From assembly GCA_030068145.1 (NCBI GenBank), contig JAPJBO010000219.1, forward strand, positions 62,001-126,000: a stretch of DNA of 64,000 nucleotides, written 5' to 3'. The notes under the pieces are model-generated. The model ran no database searches and was not told the DNA's origin. It saw only the letters and a program-made list of their open reading frames with translations. A program made the position numbers and the translations under genes. Origin of the DNA: Diplonema papillatum (Eukaryota; Euglenozoa; Diplonemea; Diplonemida; Diplonemidae). Each line of letters begins with the position of its first letter. The stretch's first letter is position 1. Shown one piece after another: positions 1 through 11,420 of this stretch.

Positions 1-15
1 AGTCCAAACAGTTTA

Positions 16-52
16 GAAGTGAGGAGACCGGAAACTCCCCGGAGAGATGGTA
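16..52 (+). repeat. LINE 3'-terminal fragment
   Basis: About 35 bases (GTGAGGAGACCGG ... GGAGAGATGGT) match the extreme 3' end of the LINE copy that stops at 38395. Only the tail is present, as expected for a severely 5'-truncated insertion or for one cut by the window edge. Confidence 0.5.
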
Positions 53-438
53 AGGCAACCCTGGCTAGCCAAAGCTAGAAGCGGGCAAATATGTGTCTAC
101 ATCCCATCCACTACCAGACTCCCAGCCTACACGGGTAGGAGGGGGAGGAGATGTGATAGCGTACGTACGGGTTGGAAGAACAACAAAAAAACAACGTGGA
201 AAACTGTTGGGGGTGCCTTTGACCACCCAGCAAGGGTAGCTTAAGGAGAAGATTAAGGTGCATAACCCCCCTGGTTGGGTTGAAGGGGAATGAAAAAAGG
301 AGAAAGAGACCTGCCATTGAAGGAAACAACCACCCCCCCAGCTGTTCCAGAGGAACTCCACTCCACTCCTCCTCCCCTATCCTCTCTCGACCCAGGACCT
401 GCCAACGTTTCCGGGGGGCGGCGCAACCGCGTGTCGCA
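53..438. other. 5' flank of START gene, no gene seen
   Basis: Low-complexity AT- and G-rich sequence lies upstream of the START gene. Frames are open on both strands, but none has the GC-rich third codon positions of the exons in this window. No TATA-like box or shared leader motif was recognised. Confidence 0.4.
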
Positions 439-1578
439 ATGGACAAGTTCTGGGCGTTGTATCCGACGCCGAGCCCGTGGCCATCCCCGGGGCATGACGG
501 CCCGCCGCCGGCAGCGCTGGAGGCAATGATGGACGACTGCCTGCGCGAGGTCCAGACCTCGTTTTTCACCGACACGACCGTCGACGGCGTCGCTTGGAGC
601 AAGGACAAATCGGGCCCGATCACCGTCCTCGGGGCGAAGCACAAGAAAAGCTCGTCGAAGCGCTTCCGCATCGAAGCGGTGGTCGAAAACGTGTCGATCG
701 AGTCGGTGATGGGCGTCGAAGCGGACCGAAGGAACAAACTCGACTGGGACACCGCGATCACGTGGATCCACCCGATCCGCCGATACGCCACCGAAAACGG
801 AGACTGGCTGGACATCGAAGCCTACACGTCAGCCCCGGCGGGGGGCGGTGCGATATCGCCGCGATTATTCGCCGACGGCAGACTCACCCGGTTGATACGC
901 TCGGACACGGGGAAGCTGCAGAAGGTGTTCTCCGGCGTGGCAGGTGTGCGGAAATCAACGCCCTACGCTGACGCTGCAGGGATCACCGAGCTCGAGAAGA
1001 ACATGGAGGCCACCAAGCTCGTGCGGGCGCACAATTCGACAGGCAGCGGGTTGTACTTAGAGGCGGTCGGCCCCACGACAGTGCGCATCGTGGTCCTCTC
1101 GCACATGGAGATCGGAGGCTGGTTGCCGTCGTCCCTCGTCAACGGCGCGACTGCCGGCGCCCTGGCCCACATGGTGCACTTGATGGTCACCCACGCGCGA
1201 AAGCACCCAGACCTCCCGATACCTCCCCCACTCGGAACCGTCGGCGCGCCAGCGCTCGGAGGCCCCGAAGCACCCGTGGTGGAGGAGCAACCGGTTGCTG
1301 AGCCGCCGCCCGCGGTGCCGCCCACTTCGCCCTCCGAAGAGCGCAAGCCCGAGGCCGCTGGCAGCGGCGACGCGCCGGGCAGCGCCGCCGGCAGGGCGGC
1401 GTCGGTGCGGAGCGAAGGGTCGGTCGCGTCGCAGGACAAAGCTGCGGCGATGCCGCCGCAGTTCGCGCGGCACCTCGACCACAGACCGCGGTCTACGTCG
1501 CGGCCGACCGTCCGCATCCGGCCCCCGCATTGCGCGGATGAATCGTGGTATACGTGGAAGTACGCAGACGTGTGCTGA
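439..1578 (+). CDS. START-domain lipid-transfer protein
   Basis: The ORF is 379 aa from the ATG at 439. Residues about 20-250 read as a StAR-related lipid-transfer (START) domain, a hydrophobic-cavity fold that binds sterols, phospholipids or ceramides. Visible marks are a W preceding a D/K-rich strand near the start, NKLDWDTAI in the middle, and the C-terminal VVLSHMEIGGWLPSSLVN followed by a helix (AGALAHMVHLMV). No signal peptide or membrane segment is seen, so a cytosolic protein is likely. Residues about 260-330 are a Pro/Ala/Glu-rich linker. The last 50 residues come from a sequence repeated downstream. A GTGTGC, which fits the splice-donor pattern used elsewhere in the window, lies at 1570, nine bases before the stop, so the true gene may continue through another exon. 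The lipid ligand cannot be inferred. Confidence 0.75.
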   Translation: MDKFWALYPTPSPWPSPGHDGPPPAALEAMMDDCLREVQTSFFTDTTVDGVAWSKDKSGPITVLGAKHKKSSSKRFRIEAVVENVSIESVMGVEADRRNKLDWDTAITWIHPIRRYATENGDWLDIEAYTSAPAGGGAISPRLFADGRLTRLIRSDTGKLQKVFSGVAGVRKSTPYADAAGITELEKNMEATKLVRAHNSTGSGLYLEAVGPTTVRIVVLSHMEIGGWLPSSLVNGATAGALAHMVHLMVTHARKHPDLPIPPPLGTVGAPALGGPEAPVVEEQPVAEPPPAVPPTSPSEERKPEAAGSGDAPGSAAGRAASVRSEGSVASQDKAAAMPPQFARHLDHRPRSTSRPTVRIRPPHCADESWYTWKYADVC

Positions 1579-2310
1579 GCTTCTGGTCCGGCGAAGAAAG
1601 CGGCAAGTGCGCAGCGCGCCCTGTTCGCGAATCGAGAAGTCAACCTGCCGAGCTACGTGTTGTCATTCGATGCAGTTTCAAGAGATCGGACCGGCTCAAA
1701 GCTACCTCGCTGAACTGCCGGCTGCAACGCCCCTGGCGCGTGCAAGCCGAAAGCGATGGCGTGCTGAAGAGCACAAACAGGGTAGCCTCCGTCAGCGAAG
1801 GGTCGGTCGCGTCGCAGGACAAAGCTGCGGCGATGCCGCCGCAGTTCGCGCGGCACCTCGACCACAGACCGCGGTCTACGTCGCGGCCGACCGTCCGCAT
1901 CCGGCCCCCGCATTGCGCGGATGAATCGTGGTATACGTGGAAGTACGCAGACGTGTGCTGAGCTTCTGGTCCGGCGAAGAAAGCGGCAAGTGCGCAGCGG
2001 GCCCTGTTCGCGAATCGAGAAGTCAACCTGCCAAGCTACGTGTGTTGTCATTCGATGCAGTTTCAAAGAGATCGGACCGGCTCAAAGCTACCTCGCTGAA
2101 CTGCCGGCTGCAACGCCCCTGGCGCGTGCAAGCCGAAAGCGATGGCGTAGTGAAGAGCACAAACAGGGCAGCCTCCGTCAGCGAAGGGTCGGTCGCGTCG
2201 CAGGACAAAGCTGCGGCGATGCCGCCGCCTCGACAACAGGCCGCGGTCCACGTCGCGGCCGACCGTCCGCATCCGGCCCCCGCATTGCGTGGATCTTCTG
2301 TTCCGGTGAA
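1412..2310 (+). repeat. 383-386 bp tandem repeat of the START gene 3' end
   Basis: The segment starting GCGAAGGGTCGGTCGCGTCG occurs at 1412, 1795 and 2181. Copies 1 and 2 are nearly identical over the whole unit. Copy 3 diverges after about 50 bases, keeps another short patch near 2240-2290, then ends. The unit includes the last coding part, stop codon and 3' flank of the START gene, so the gene tail has been duplicated in place. Confidence 0.85.
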
Positions 2311-3312
2311 GCAACCGGGCCTCTTGCAAGTATCCCGGCGCTGATTCGAGCACAAGCGCGCATCGCGTTCCACTTGCAGCGGTGGTGGCTGTTCACCAGG
2401 CTAGGAAGATTAACACGGTACCTGTATTGGCATGCGCCGAACCACCGACCGCGACTCTCCAACGTCCCCCCCGATGCACACAAGCCGAAAGCCACTGCCG
2501 GCAGCGGGGGAGGTGCACCCGATCCTCCGATCCTGGTTACCAGCCTCTGAGAAACCACCAGCCGCTTGCACCTGCCAAACCCCTGCGGCCCCAGTATATG
2601 GCTAAAGTAGCATCTTCTGCGCCCCCCGATGCACACAAGCCGAAGGCTACCGCCTTGGTGTGGGGCCGTGCCGAAGATCCCGGGCTGGATCCAACTCCGA
2701 GCTTTTCGTAGCCTCGATACGGTCTGAGCTGGAAATAATCGAGCTCGTTTAGAAAAAAAAAAGTCCTCAGGAAGTGGTTTGGTGCCCCCGAAAAGACCCA
2801 GGAAAGGGTCGACATGATATAAGGCGATCCTTTTCGGTCGCAGGAAACAAATGCGACGATTTGCAGAGAGGTTGGAGGGAGGGGGCCTGACATCCCCTTT
2901 TTGCGATCTCGAGGGACTTCAGACTAATGTAACACCTTCGGACGCGATGTCAGAGCTAGCCGCACCTAAAAAGACGTTGAGAAAGAAGAAGAAGAAGAGC
3001 AAGACAAAAGGAAGTACACGGACAGAGCAACGGTCAACCACCGCGTGTAAAGCTTGCGTTGAAGTTTGCATAGTGTCACACTCACGCTACATTCGTCCTG
3101 AAATGGTCCCGGCTGTAAATTCCCGCCTGTTTATTACTTGTAAGCGGCGCCGTGAAAAGCCCATGGATCCGGTTTAGTCTCACTTAAACCGGCAGCCTCC
3201 CAGGGCGGTTATTGCCTACAAGGCATCTACCTACATGCGACCGAAGTTTACTGTGGGAACCGCCACGGACCGGCTTGGACATTCATTGCTTTACGGTTCA
3301 TAAAAGAACTCA
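2311..3312. other. no gene seen; short direct repeat
   Basis: No convincing coding frame. A short direct repeat (CCCCGATGCACACAAGCCGA) occurs at about 2468 and 2624. A purine-rich AAG tract lies near 2983-3000. Confidence 0.4.
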
Positions 3313-3372
3313 GTGCATGCTAATCCATGTGGTTCATGTACTTACAAAAGAACTCAATGCTTAACGGCTTAT
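3313..3372 (+). repeat. dispersed repeat R1 (CATGTGGTTCATGTAC)
   Basis: TGCATGCTAATCCATGTGG followed by TTCATGTACTT and AAAGAACTCAATGCTTAAC recurs at about 54362-54405 and 62498-62545, and in diverged form at 56700-56730. The class is unknown. No terminal inverted repeat or poly-A tail is clear. Confidence 0.6.
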
Positions 3373-4937
3373 CACATACTTCAACATTCTTTCCGCCGCA
3401 GTGCAAGTACTTTTCTGACTGTTGCCCCCGTAGAAAACGTTACCGAAAGCAGATACGTACCACTTGCCGAGGCCTCCACCCCGGCGACTCTGGGACCTCA
3501 GAGTTTCAAGCGAGGTTCACTCTGGAGACATGCCGACCGTTCGTTCAGCACCGACTTCTCGGTGCAATTTAACTGACTCGCAATATCTCTCACTCGTCCG
3601 CTGTTTTAATAGCGGGCGGGCGTACGAACCGCCCTTCTTTCCTCTCCCTTCCTCGACCGAGCGCGTGGTCGAGGTTAGCAGTCGTCCACTTCACGCCAGA
3701 GTCTTGGTTGGCCTTCGAGTACGAGAACCCCGGCACGCGGTGCGACCGACGATACCAAACAGGCTCGGGCCGACTAGTCCTGTTGTGGGTGTGTAAATGA
3801 AACACCTTGCACCGCATAGATGTTGGTACCAGGAGTTTTGCCCTGAAGATGTGTGCACAGTCGAGTTCTGAGCCCCTTCGGAGGAACTTCTTCTTGGTGT
3901 CGGTCGGCACCACTTACAAACTTGGCTAGCCGTAGTTAAAGTGTATAATCATACCCACTACCCTCATACTACCCGCCTCACAGCCTCAATGGTCAACCGG
4001 AGACCCTAAAACACCGAACCTCTAAACCACAACAAACGCTAGAAAGGCCCGTCCTCTATCCTGAGGGTGCGACTACGCTCAGTGCTGGATACCAAACCCC
4101 GAAGCACACACACACAAATGCTGCAGTGCCGGGCTTGGGTTTGGGTGGACAAACCGGTAGGAGGAGCAAGCCATAGGCGAGAGTAGAGAGGACGGGAGAA
4201 CAGAGCGCATAACCGACGAGCTGATTTCTCGTTCGGGGAGTGCCGCGGGAGCCGGAAAAACTTCCCTCGATTCTGAGACGGCATCGTTTACAGCAGCGGA
4301 CTACGACGAATATCTGATCATCCTAGATCCCGACGCTCCCGTTTAAAGAAATCTTTCTTCGAATACTCGTTTCTTAAAGGCACGCAGAAATCACCCGAAA
4401 CGAGCGGTACCCTCTCACTTTTCTCAACCCCCTCCATATCCAAGCCTCTACGGGTCAACCGGAGACTTTACAATACCGACCTTCTATTCCACAAATAGCG
4501 CTAGAAAGGCGCACGATGATGAATTTACAAATTATGTCAACACCGCAATCTGATTCTCATGAAGTCACATGACAAGCTGACAGTGTTCGCTTTCGGAAGC
4601 GAACCAAAGTACCCCAGCTGCCGTGCAGTTTTCGAAACCACGGCTCGGTGAAGCCGTAATCCAAAAAGCGTTGGGGTCTCTTGTCGGTTGCTCCTCTTCG
4701 TGTTTGTGTGCAAACCTCCGAGAACACGTCGAACAGATCTCCGATCGTCAAGCCGGCTTACCATCGCTATGAAAAAGTTGTCCTGCATCGTCTTCCAGCT
4801 CAACTGTCGTGCCTCGATGAACGGTGCCTGCCGGTTCTCGCAGTTGTCCGTGCCCTCTCGCAGCATAGGTCGTGTCAAGGCGTTCTTGGCACCTTCTTTT
4901 GGGAATCTAATCTGCTCTGCCTTCCCTACCACATCTT
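3373..4937. other. gene-poor region with GGTCAACCGGAGAC motifs
   Basis: The motif GGTCAACCGGAGAC, each time followed within about 30 bases by CACCGAACCTC or ACCGACCTTCT and then GCTAGAAAGGC, occurs at 3991 and 4453. No coding exon is recognised. Confidence 0.45.
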
Positions 4938-6060
4938 GACCCACGCCCACGTCCGTCGGTTCTCTCTCTCGTCGATACCCGAGTCGACCAATTCAAACCC
5001 AGTCTCCTCCCCTCTTCCGATGTGATTGTTGCTCGCGACTTCAACCTTTTCACCAACCCCATTGGGTAGCGGTCTTCAAACCACTCGTAGTCAGTCACTT
5101 GCTGACTGGATTCTGAGGTCTGACATTGCAGTCTGCAGTAACTCTGGAACGCCCCTCGTCCTTGGCTTGTAGTCGCCTTACATTCGTCTGGACCTGGTGG
5201 GGAGAGGCCGTGGGGCTGCTAAGGCACTACCCCAGCCCCTGTCCCCCACGTTCGTCGCTTCTCTCACTTGTCGATACCCGAGTCGACCATTTCAAACCCA
5301 GTCTCCTCTACCCTTCCGATGTGATTGTTGCTCGCGACTTCAACCTTTTCACCAACCCCATTGGGGGAGCGGTCGGTTCTAACCACTCGTAGTCAGTCAC
5401 TTGCTGACTGGATTCTGAGGTCTGACATTGCAGTCTGCAGTAACTCTGGAACGCCCCTCGTCCTTGGCTTGTAGTCGCCTTACGTTTTATTGCTGTCGTC
5501 TGGACCCGGTGGGGAGAGGCCGTGGGGCTGCTAAGGCACTAGTGCCCCCACGTATGTCGGTTCTCTCACTTGTCGATACCCGAGTCGACCATTTCAAACC
5601 CAGTCTCCTCTACCCTTCTGATGTGATTGTTGCTCGCGACTTCAACCTTTTCACCAACCCCATTGGGGGAGCGGTCGGTTCTAACCACTCGTAGTCAGTC
5701 ACTTGCTGACTGGATTCTGAGGTCTGACATTGCAGTCTGCAGTAACTCTGGAACGCCCCTCGTCCTTGGCTTGTAGTCGCCTTACGTTTTATTGCTGTCG
5801 TCTGGACCCGGTGGGGAGAGGCCGTGGGGCTGCTAAGGCACTACCCCAGCCCCTGTCCCCCACGTTCGTCGATTCTCTCACTTGTCGATACCCGGGTCGA
5901 CCATTTCAAACCCAGTCTCCTCTACCCTTCCGATGTGATTGTTGCTCGCGACTTCAACCTTCACCATTACAGTCTGCAGCAACTCCGAACTGGGCGGTCG
6001 GCTTGTAGTCGCCTTTCGTTTCATTGCTTGTCAAGCTGTCGTACTGGACCTGGTGGGAAT
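4938..6060 (+). pseudogene. 302-bp tandem array of a LINE endonuclease fragment
   Basis: Units starting at about 5126, 5428 and 5730, with a partial unit before and a decayed one after, repeat with a 302-bp period. Read across frames each unit encodes pieces of an apurinic-endonuclease-like (APE) domain as found in non-LTR retrotransposons: SDVIVARDFN, resembling the family's IVxGDFN, then LADWILRSDIAVCSNSG and TPLVLGL. Every unit carries stops and frameshifts, so none can make an enzyme. The array looks like local amplification of a dead LINE fragment. Confidence 0.7.
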
Positions 6061-6265
6061 AGGCCCTGGGACTGCTAAGGCGTGACTACCCCCGCCTATC
6101 CCTCCCAGGGAGCCGCCCCGAATCAGCCTGCCCATTTGACGGTGGGGGCCACACCTTTTGACTTGTTTCATGTGTTCTCCCTGTCTCTCGGTCGGAAAAG
6201 GTCGCGTGGCAGAAACAGTGAGGATAGCAACTGTCACAGGGTCGCTGAAACACGAGAGTTTTTTG

Positions 6266-6594
6266 TCGGTGAGAAAAAACACGCAGTCTTTTTTTTCTTT
6301 TTTTCGGATTTTCCTTCCGCGTGATTGGCACACGGAAGAGGGTACCCCGCAGAAGTGTTTCCTCCTCCTGCGAGTCAACGGGCCCTCATTTTCCGTAGCG
6401 GGAAGAGTTCAATTGACCGGCCCCCCTCGCAACCTCGCAAGGACAGGAGCAAGGTGGTCCTGTGTTTCTCCACGGGACCCACCCGACGCTCGCTGCGTCG
6501 TAATAAAAACCCAAACGAATAATCGTCTCTTCTTCCTTCTATCAGCGTCTCATTGTACTGCCGGCGGAAAAAATCAAAGGGATGGGAAATAAGA
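6266..6594 (+). mobile_element. internally deleted copy of the YR retroelement
   Basis: The first ~28 bases (TCGGTGAGAAAAAACACGCA and on) match the left end of the element at 26119. From about 6308 to 6594 the sequence matches that element's right end (30668-30964): GATTTTCCTTCCGCG, a GTACCCCGCAGAAGTG block, and finally GGGATGGGAAATAAGA. All ORFs are missing. The copy marks both ends of the element family independently of the full-length copy. Confidence 0.8.
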
Positions 6595-6804
6595 GGGGGG
6601 GGATAGGCCCTGTTTATTAGCTTCACGGTTAAACGAAGCTAGCGCACAAGGTTTGCCTGATCTCGTCGCACCGCACCTATCTCGCAAACCCGCAAACCAA
6701 ATCCGATACCAAATAGATGCTCTATTCCAACTCTCTCTGCCCTTGCAAGGTCCCCTCCCTACAGGTTTTGTATCGAAAGAAAAGTCGAACCCAGCGCAGG
6801 AACA

Positions 6805-6907
6805 ATGTTGGCTGACCATGAAAACGTCGTGTTCCCAAACCCTCAGGAGGTCTGGGTCAGGCCGCCGCCACCGAGGCCGACCCTGGCCGACATGCAAACA
6901 GCTCGTA
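6805..6907 (+). CDS. possible isolated first exon
   Basis: An ATG at 6805 opens a 34-codon stretch (MLADHENVV ... PPPPRPTLADMQTA) with exon-like composition. It ends at GTATGC, the donor form used by the introns placed elsewhere in this window. No partner exon was found and no family is recognised. It may be chance. Confidence 0.25.
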
Positions 6908-9440
6908 TGCATTCATTTCCCCTCCGCCCCCCTCTTTGGGTTTCTTTTCTACTACAATCTTGCGGGTTGCCCTTCAATATACTGTGCAGGCTAAAAAGAC
7001 GCAGCGTGTTTTGGAGTTGATCAGAATTCCTGAAAATGCCACAGAGTAAATACAAGTGAAAAACGATCGACCGCACGCACAAACATACCGGAGCGCCTGC
7101 TCCTTTTTTTAAGCCACATGCAACGTCTATCGCTAGCAGTACCCTTTTTTGCGAAGAAGAAAACCCTCTCACTTTTTTCAACCCCTAGCCTCTACGGTCA
7201 ACCGGAGACTGTAAAATACCGACCTTCTAATCCGCAAGAAAAAGACTCAACTATTCCCAACAACCACCCTTGTACCAAAGGGAACATTCCCGGAGCAACG
7301 GTCTCACGGTGGAAAAGCTAAGCCAAGCCGACCCTCTTCGGCTCCTCTTTCTTTTGATGGCGGAAATTTTGCTTTGCTTGCTCTTGGGAAGTCCGGAGTT
7401 TGAAGTCCATCGTTGCTACCGGTATGGACCGCGGAAATGGCAAGACACATAGGAAATGAGAGCACGCTCTAAAACAAGTCGAAATATTCGGCAATAGGCA
7501 ACAAAGACACACGCACAAGCACCCGCACTGCTACTACCGCAGATACGAAACGCACACTAGTATACGACACCTTAAAGGACCTTTACCTTTAATGGTGGCG
7601 GAGACTATAAACTGAGCCGGTCCATCCCCTCTTGATAGACCGTGGTAGACCGAAGAATGCAGCACCGATGCAGCTCTAGGGACTAGGGATGGACCTGATA
7701 GACCGTGGTGGACCGTGATTCACTGTGTTATACAGCGGCAGGCACTTCGATGCAGTTTCAAGAGATGGGGACGGACCGGCTCACTATAAACCCCCGGATC
7801 TCAAAGCAAACTTACACTCCAAAACGGGCGCACCCTCCTCCCTTTTTCTTTGGGAGAGACGGCATGTGGAAAATTCAGTCTTCAACCGTCTAAAGTTTAA
7901 GCCTTTCGCCGCAGCCCCATTTTTCCAGGGGAAAAACCCTGAACGGAGTGCTCGCACGGAAAATGCCAGTACCTCTGCTCTAGAGAGCTGGGGATAAAAA
8001 AACTCCCCTCTCACACACTCTCTCTACCATTTTCCATCTCCTCAGATGTGGCGGCGGTGCTTGCCCGTAGCAACGGACTTGTCGCAAGCAATGGTGACAG
8101 CTTCCACGTGCGTGACTTCGAAGAGAGGTTCTGAGCAAGAATGCTTGCCCACCTATTGAGTACCTTGGGCCTTCCTCTGTCTGCTCGTCCCGAGATACGA
8201 GAAGGCACGGAAGGGCTTGTTGATGCATGCGAGTAGTTACGTGCGTAGCTTATGTCTGGTTGTCACGGTGAGCGCGGGGGCCGCAAAACGTTAGCTGGTT
8301 GACCCGTCTCCGTACCCGAGCATCGAAGGAATTGCGGTACTACACAGGATGGGTGATGTCTGTTGCGGGCGTGAGTTGCCTTGGTGAGAGCCGGCTTGGG
8401 GCCTTTTCGATCCTGCCCACTTGCTTCGCATATTCATCCGTATCTGAGCTTGCCTGATAGCCCTATCTTCCGGGTCTGTATTCATGGTCCTTCCTTTCCG
8501 TGTGGCCATTGTTTCGAGCTGCCGTGGGCGGCATGATCAAGAAAGACTTCTGTCCACACCGTCCAGTCGTTCACCGCGTCTAATGTGGATGATTGACGGA
8601 GGTCCGGGAGGAGACTTTGATTTAGTCAAGCCATATTTGTGGAGTTTCAAACAAACGTTGATTCTTATCTCGGTCATTTGTATCCCCACCTCGACCCCGC
8701 GGTTTTAAGGCCACAGGGTAGAATCGAGTTGGATCCTTCGGGAATGTAGTAGCAAGGGAGTTACTATTCCACTGGATCCAAAATGCACCTTCCCCGCGTA
8801 GATTGCCACATGGAAGTGACCGACACGCCTTCAGTTGTTTTAGCGCGACTGCAGGGCTCGCATTCATTCGGGAAACGTCTCTTCCAACCTGCGGGCTGTG
8901 GGTAGTCCTCTTTCTTCGACATCCGTTTTGTTCAATACTCCCGCGTTGGGAACCTAGCCAAGGGCCCCGCCGGCAAACCACACTAATCAGTTTTTGACAG
9001 CCATATCCAGCGGAGGGGCAGTTCTTGAGTATGAGATGATCGCCACATTGGAATTCGTCTCTTGTTGAAAGCGGAAAGCCTCGCACGCGCAAGCGGCTTG
9101 GCCCTGGCCACGCGCCGGAGGGTCGGACCACCTCCTTCGCATTTGTTTGTATCACCGCCCCCCCCCCCCCCACCCCCCCCCCGGCTGGACCCCTTCCCAT
9201 TTGCTGAAGGCGTTTTTGTTCAAACCTTCTGAAACCTCCTTTTCCCCTGGCGAAAATTTGTTTGCTCGCGCTCGTGGTAGTCGAACGACAGGCGGTGACG
9301 AAATAGCAGCACGCGCAGCCATATACATGTTCGCTTAGGTACCGAGGGCTAGTGAGGATCTTGTTCGGCGAAATGTGACATACGGTATCGGCGAGAACTC
9401 GTACGTAAGCAAGTCCGACTAAACCTGGGCTCAGAGCTTG
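6908..9440. other. no gene seen
   Basis: Mostly low-complexity and decayed repeat sequence. One GGTCAACCGGAGAC motif lies at 7196. A patch at about 7747-7785 (GATGCAGTTTCAAGAGAT ... GACCGGCTCA) resembles part of the START-gene 3' repeat (about 1670-1700). A double run of C sits at about 9157-9182. Confidence 0.4.
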
Positions 9441-10323
9441 TCCACCGACACCCGGGTTTCACGTTGAGGCTCGCCACCAGGTTTTACGCCCCGCGAGGAG
9501 GGCGGGAATTCTCCTCATCCCCAAAATCCAGAGCATGTTTCACTGGCGATCCACGCGCGTGCGAGAGCAACGGTAACGCGCCCGGAAGCAGCAGGGGAAC
9601 GAATCCAACGGCAACCCTCCCCGCCCATTTCGCGAACCTCGCAAAATGCGACAAGGAAGACTCCGGGAACGGTAGAGACCGCGCGGCTGGTAGGAACAGA
9701 CCGTTGGGCTGGTCAAGAAAACTAAAACAAAATCGTGCCAGAGAAGTGCCTCATGCCATTGACTCCTGTGTGGCATGTCTGGATGGAACCCGCCAGCAGC
9801 GCCAGGTAAAGAAGCCGCGAACTTTCGTGGATGATGGTATAGGTTGTATGACCACCAAGGCGAGGTCTCATCCCGAGAGGCTGCTCTCGGTTCACCCCGC
9901 GTGTGCCAGTCCACTCACAGAAGCGCCCACATAGAACAGGGTCCGCTTTACTCCTCGCCTGCCCAGACACGGTAGCATTAGCACACGCCCAGTTCTGTAC
10001 GCTGGAGCCTACGCGCGTTACTGCAACGGAGGTTTCCCCTCCCCACCAGGGTAAAGAAGGAACTTGTCGACAACGAAACAACAGTGGATTATGGAACACC
10101 CCTGCATTTCTTGATGCTAGTGTCGAACCTACGTACGAAAGGCTCGATTCTGTCTGTCGAAGCACGCAACTAGGATCTTCTCCTCAACGACTACCAACAG
10201 ACCCGGGGTTGAGGGCCTAGGAGCCCTGCTCCCTTACCCTGGGCCTCTACGCCCCCGCTCACGCGGGCGGTGTCTTCCGACAGCAGCTCGTGAGTGTTCA
10301 CATCACAAAATAAAGAAGACGGA
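9441..10323. other. no gene recognised
   Basis: A 156-codon open frame (9464-9934, +) is present but has no recognisable motif or exon-like codon bias. Nothing else is supported before the foldback element. Confidence 0.35.
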
Positions 10324-10440
10324 TAAGGGACAGCGGATTATTACCCGGGCGGGCCAACTGCCCACTACTTTCGCCAAAATTTGGTGGGTGGGTCCCCCCC
10401 CCCCCTCTGGTGGGAATATTTTTTCCCAAAACTGCATGAA

Positions 10441-11207
10441 GATTTTCCGACGGAAACCCACTGTTGCATCAATGTAATGGCCCAAATCTGACCGAAAACC
10501 GCTGTTACATCGATGTAATGGGCCAATCTGGGCGGGAAACCACTGTTACATCACTGTAATGGGCCGAATTTCACAGAAACCACTGTTACATCAATGTAAT
10601 GGCCCAAATTTGACGGAAAACCACTGTTACATTGATGTGATGGGCAGAATCTGACGGAAAACCACTGTTACATCAATGTAATGGCCCAAGTTTGACGGAA
10701 AACCACTGTTACATTGATGTAATGGGCAGAATCTGACCGAAAACCACTGTTACATCAAATGTAATGACCCAAATTTGACCGAAAACCACTGTTACATCGA
10801 TGTAATGGGCAGAATCTGACGGAAAACCACTGTTACATCGATGTAATGGGCAAATTTGACCGAAAACCACTGTTACATCGATGTAATGGGCAGAATTTGA
10901 CGGAAAACACTGTTACATCGATGTAATGGGCAGAATTTGACGGAAAACCGCTGTTACATCGATGTAATGGGCAGAATCTGACGGAAAACCACTGTTACAT
11001 CAATGTCATGGCAGAATCTGACGGAAAACCACTGTTACATCAATGTAATGGGCAGAATCTTGACGGAAACCGCTGTTACATCAATGTAATGGGCAGAATC
11101 TGACGAAAACCACTGTTACATCAATGTAATGGGCAGAATTTGACGGAAAACCACTATTACACCAATGTAACGGGCCGAATTTCACAGAAAACCACTGTTA
11201 CATCAAA
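10441..11207 (+). repeat. 41-bp satellite, left arm of PAL-1 (about 19 units)
   Basis: The unit contains GGAAAACCACTGTTACAT, then CGATGTAATGGGCAGAAT. Each unit holds the palindrome TTACATCGATGTAA or a one-base variant, so units can self-pair as well as pair with the opposite arm. Confidence 0.9.
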
Positions 11208-11269
11208 GGCGCAAAAACTGAAAAAGACAGTTTTTTGAACAGTCGGCCAACGAATGAAAGGTTTTTTTT

Positions 11270-11362
11270 TTTTTTTGCCAGAGCTCCTGTGGTTGATGCA
11301 GTAGTACCTTGGGTACCAAGCTCTGACGACCGGGTTCGAACCCCGCAAGTAGACTTTTTTCG
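11270..11362 (+). promoter_or_regulatory. possible Pol III internal promoter and terminator
   Basis: In the loop between the two satellite arms a GGTTCGAACCCCG box (11332) matches the Pol III B-box/T-arm consensus. A loose A-box-like TGGTTGATGCAG lies about 40 bases upstream, and a T6 run follows at about 11354. No seven-base acceptor stem can be formed, so this is not a normal tRNA gene. A tRNA-derived transcription unit is the best guess. Confidence 0.35.
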
Positions 11363-11420
11363 GTTTTCGTGCCACTTTTCGAAAAATCCGGATTTTGGTC
11401 ATTTTAGCCGATTTGGCCCA

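Noticed and set aside
11281-11355. Complete tRNA gene
   Set aside because: The T-arm is good but no acceptor stem or proper anticodon arm can be formed.
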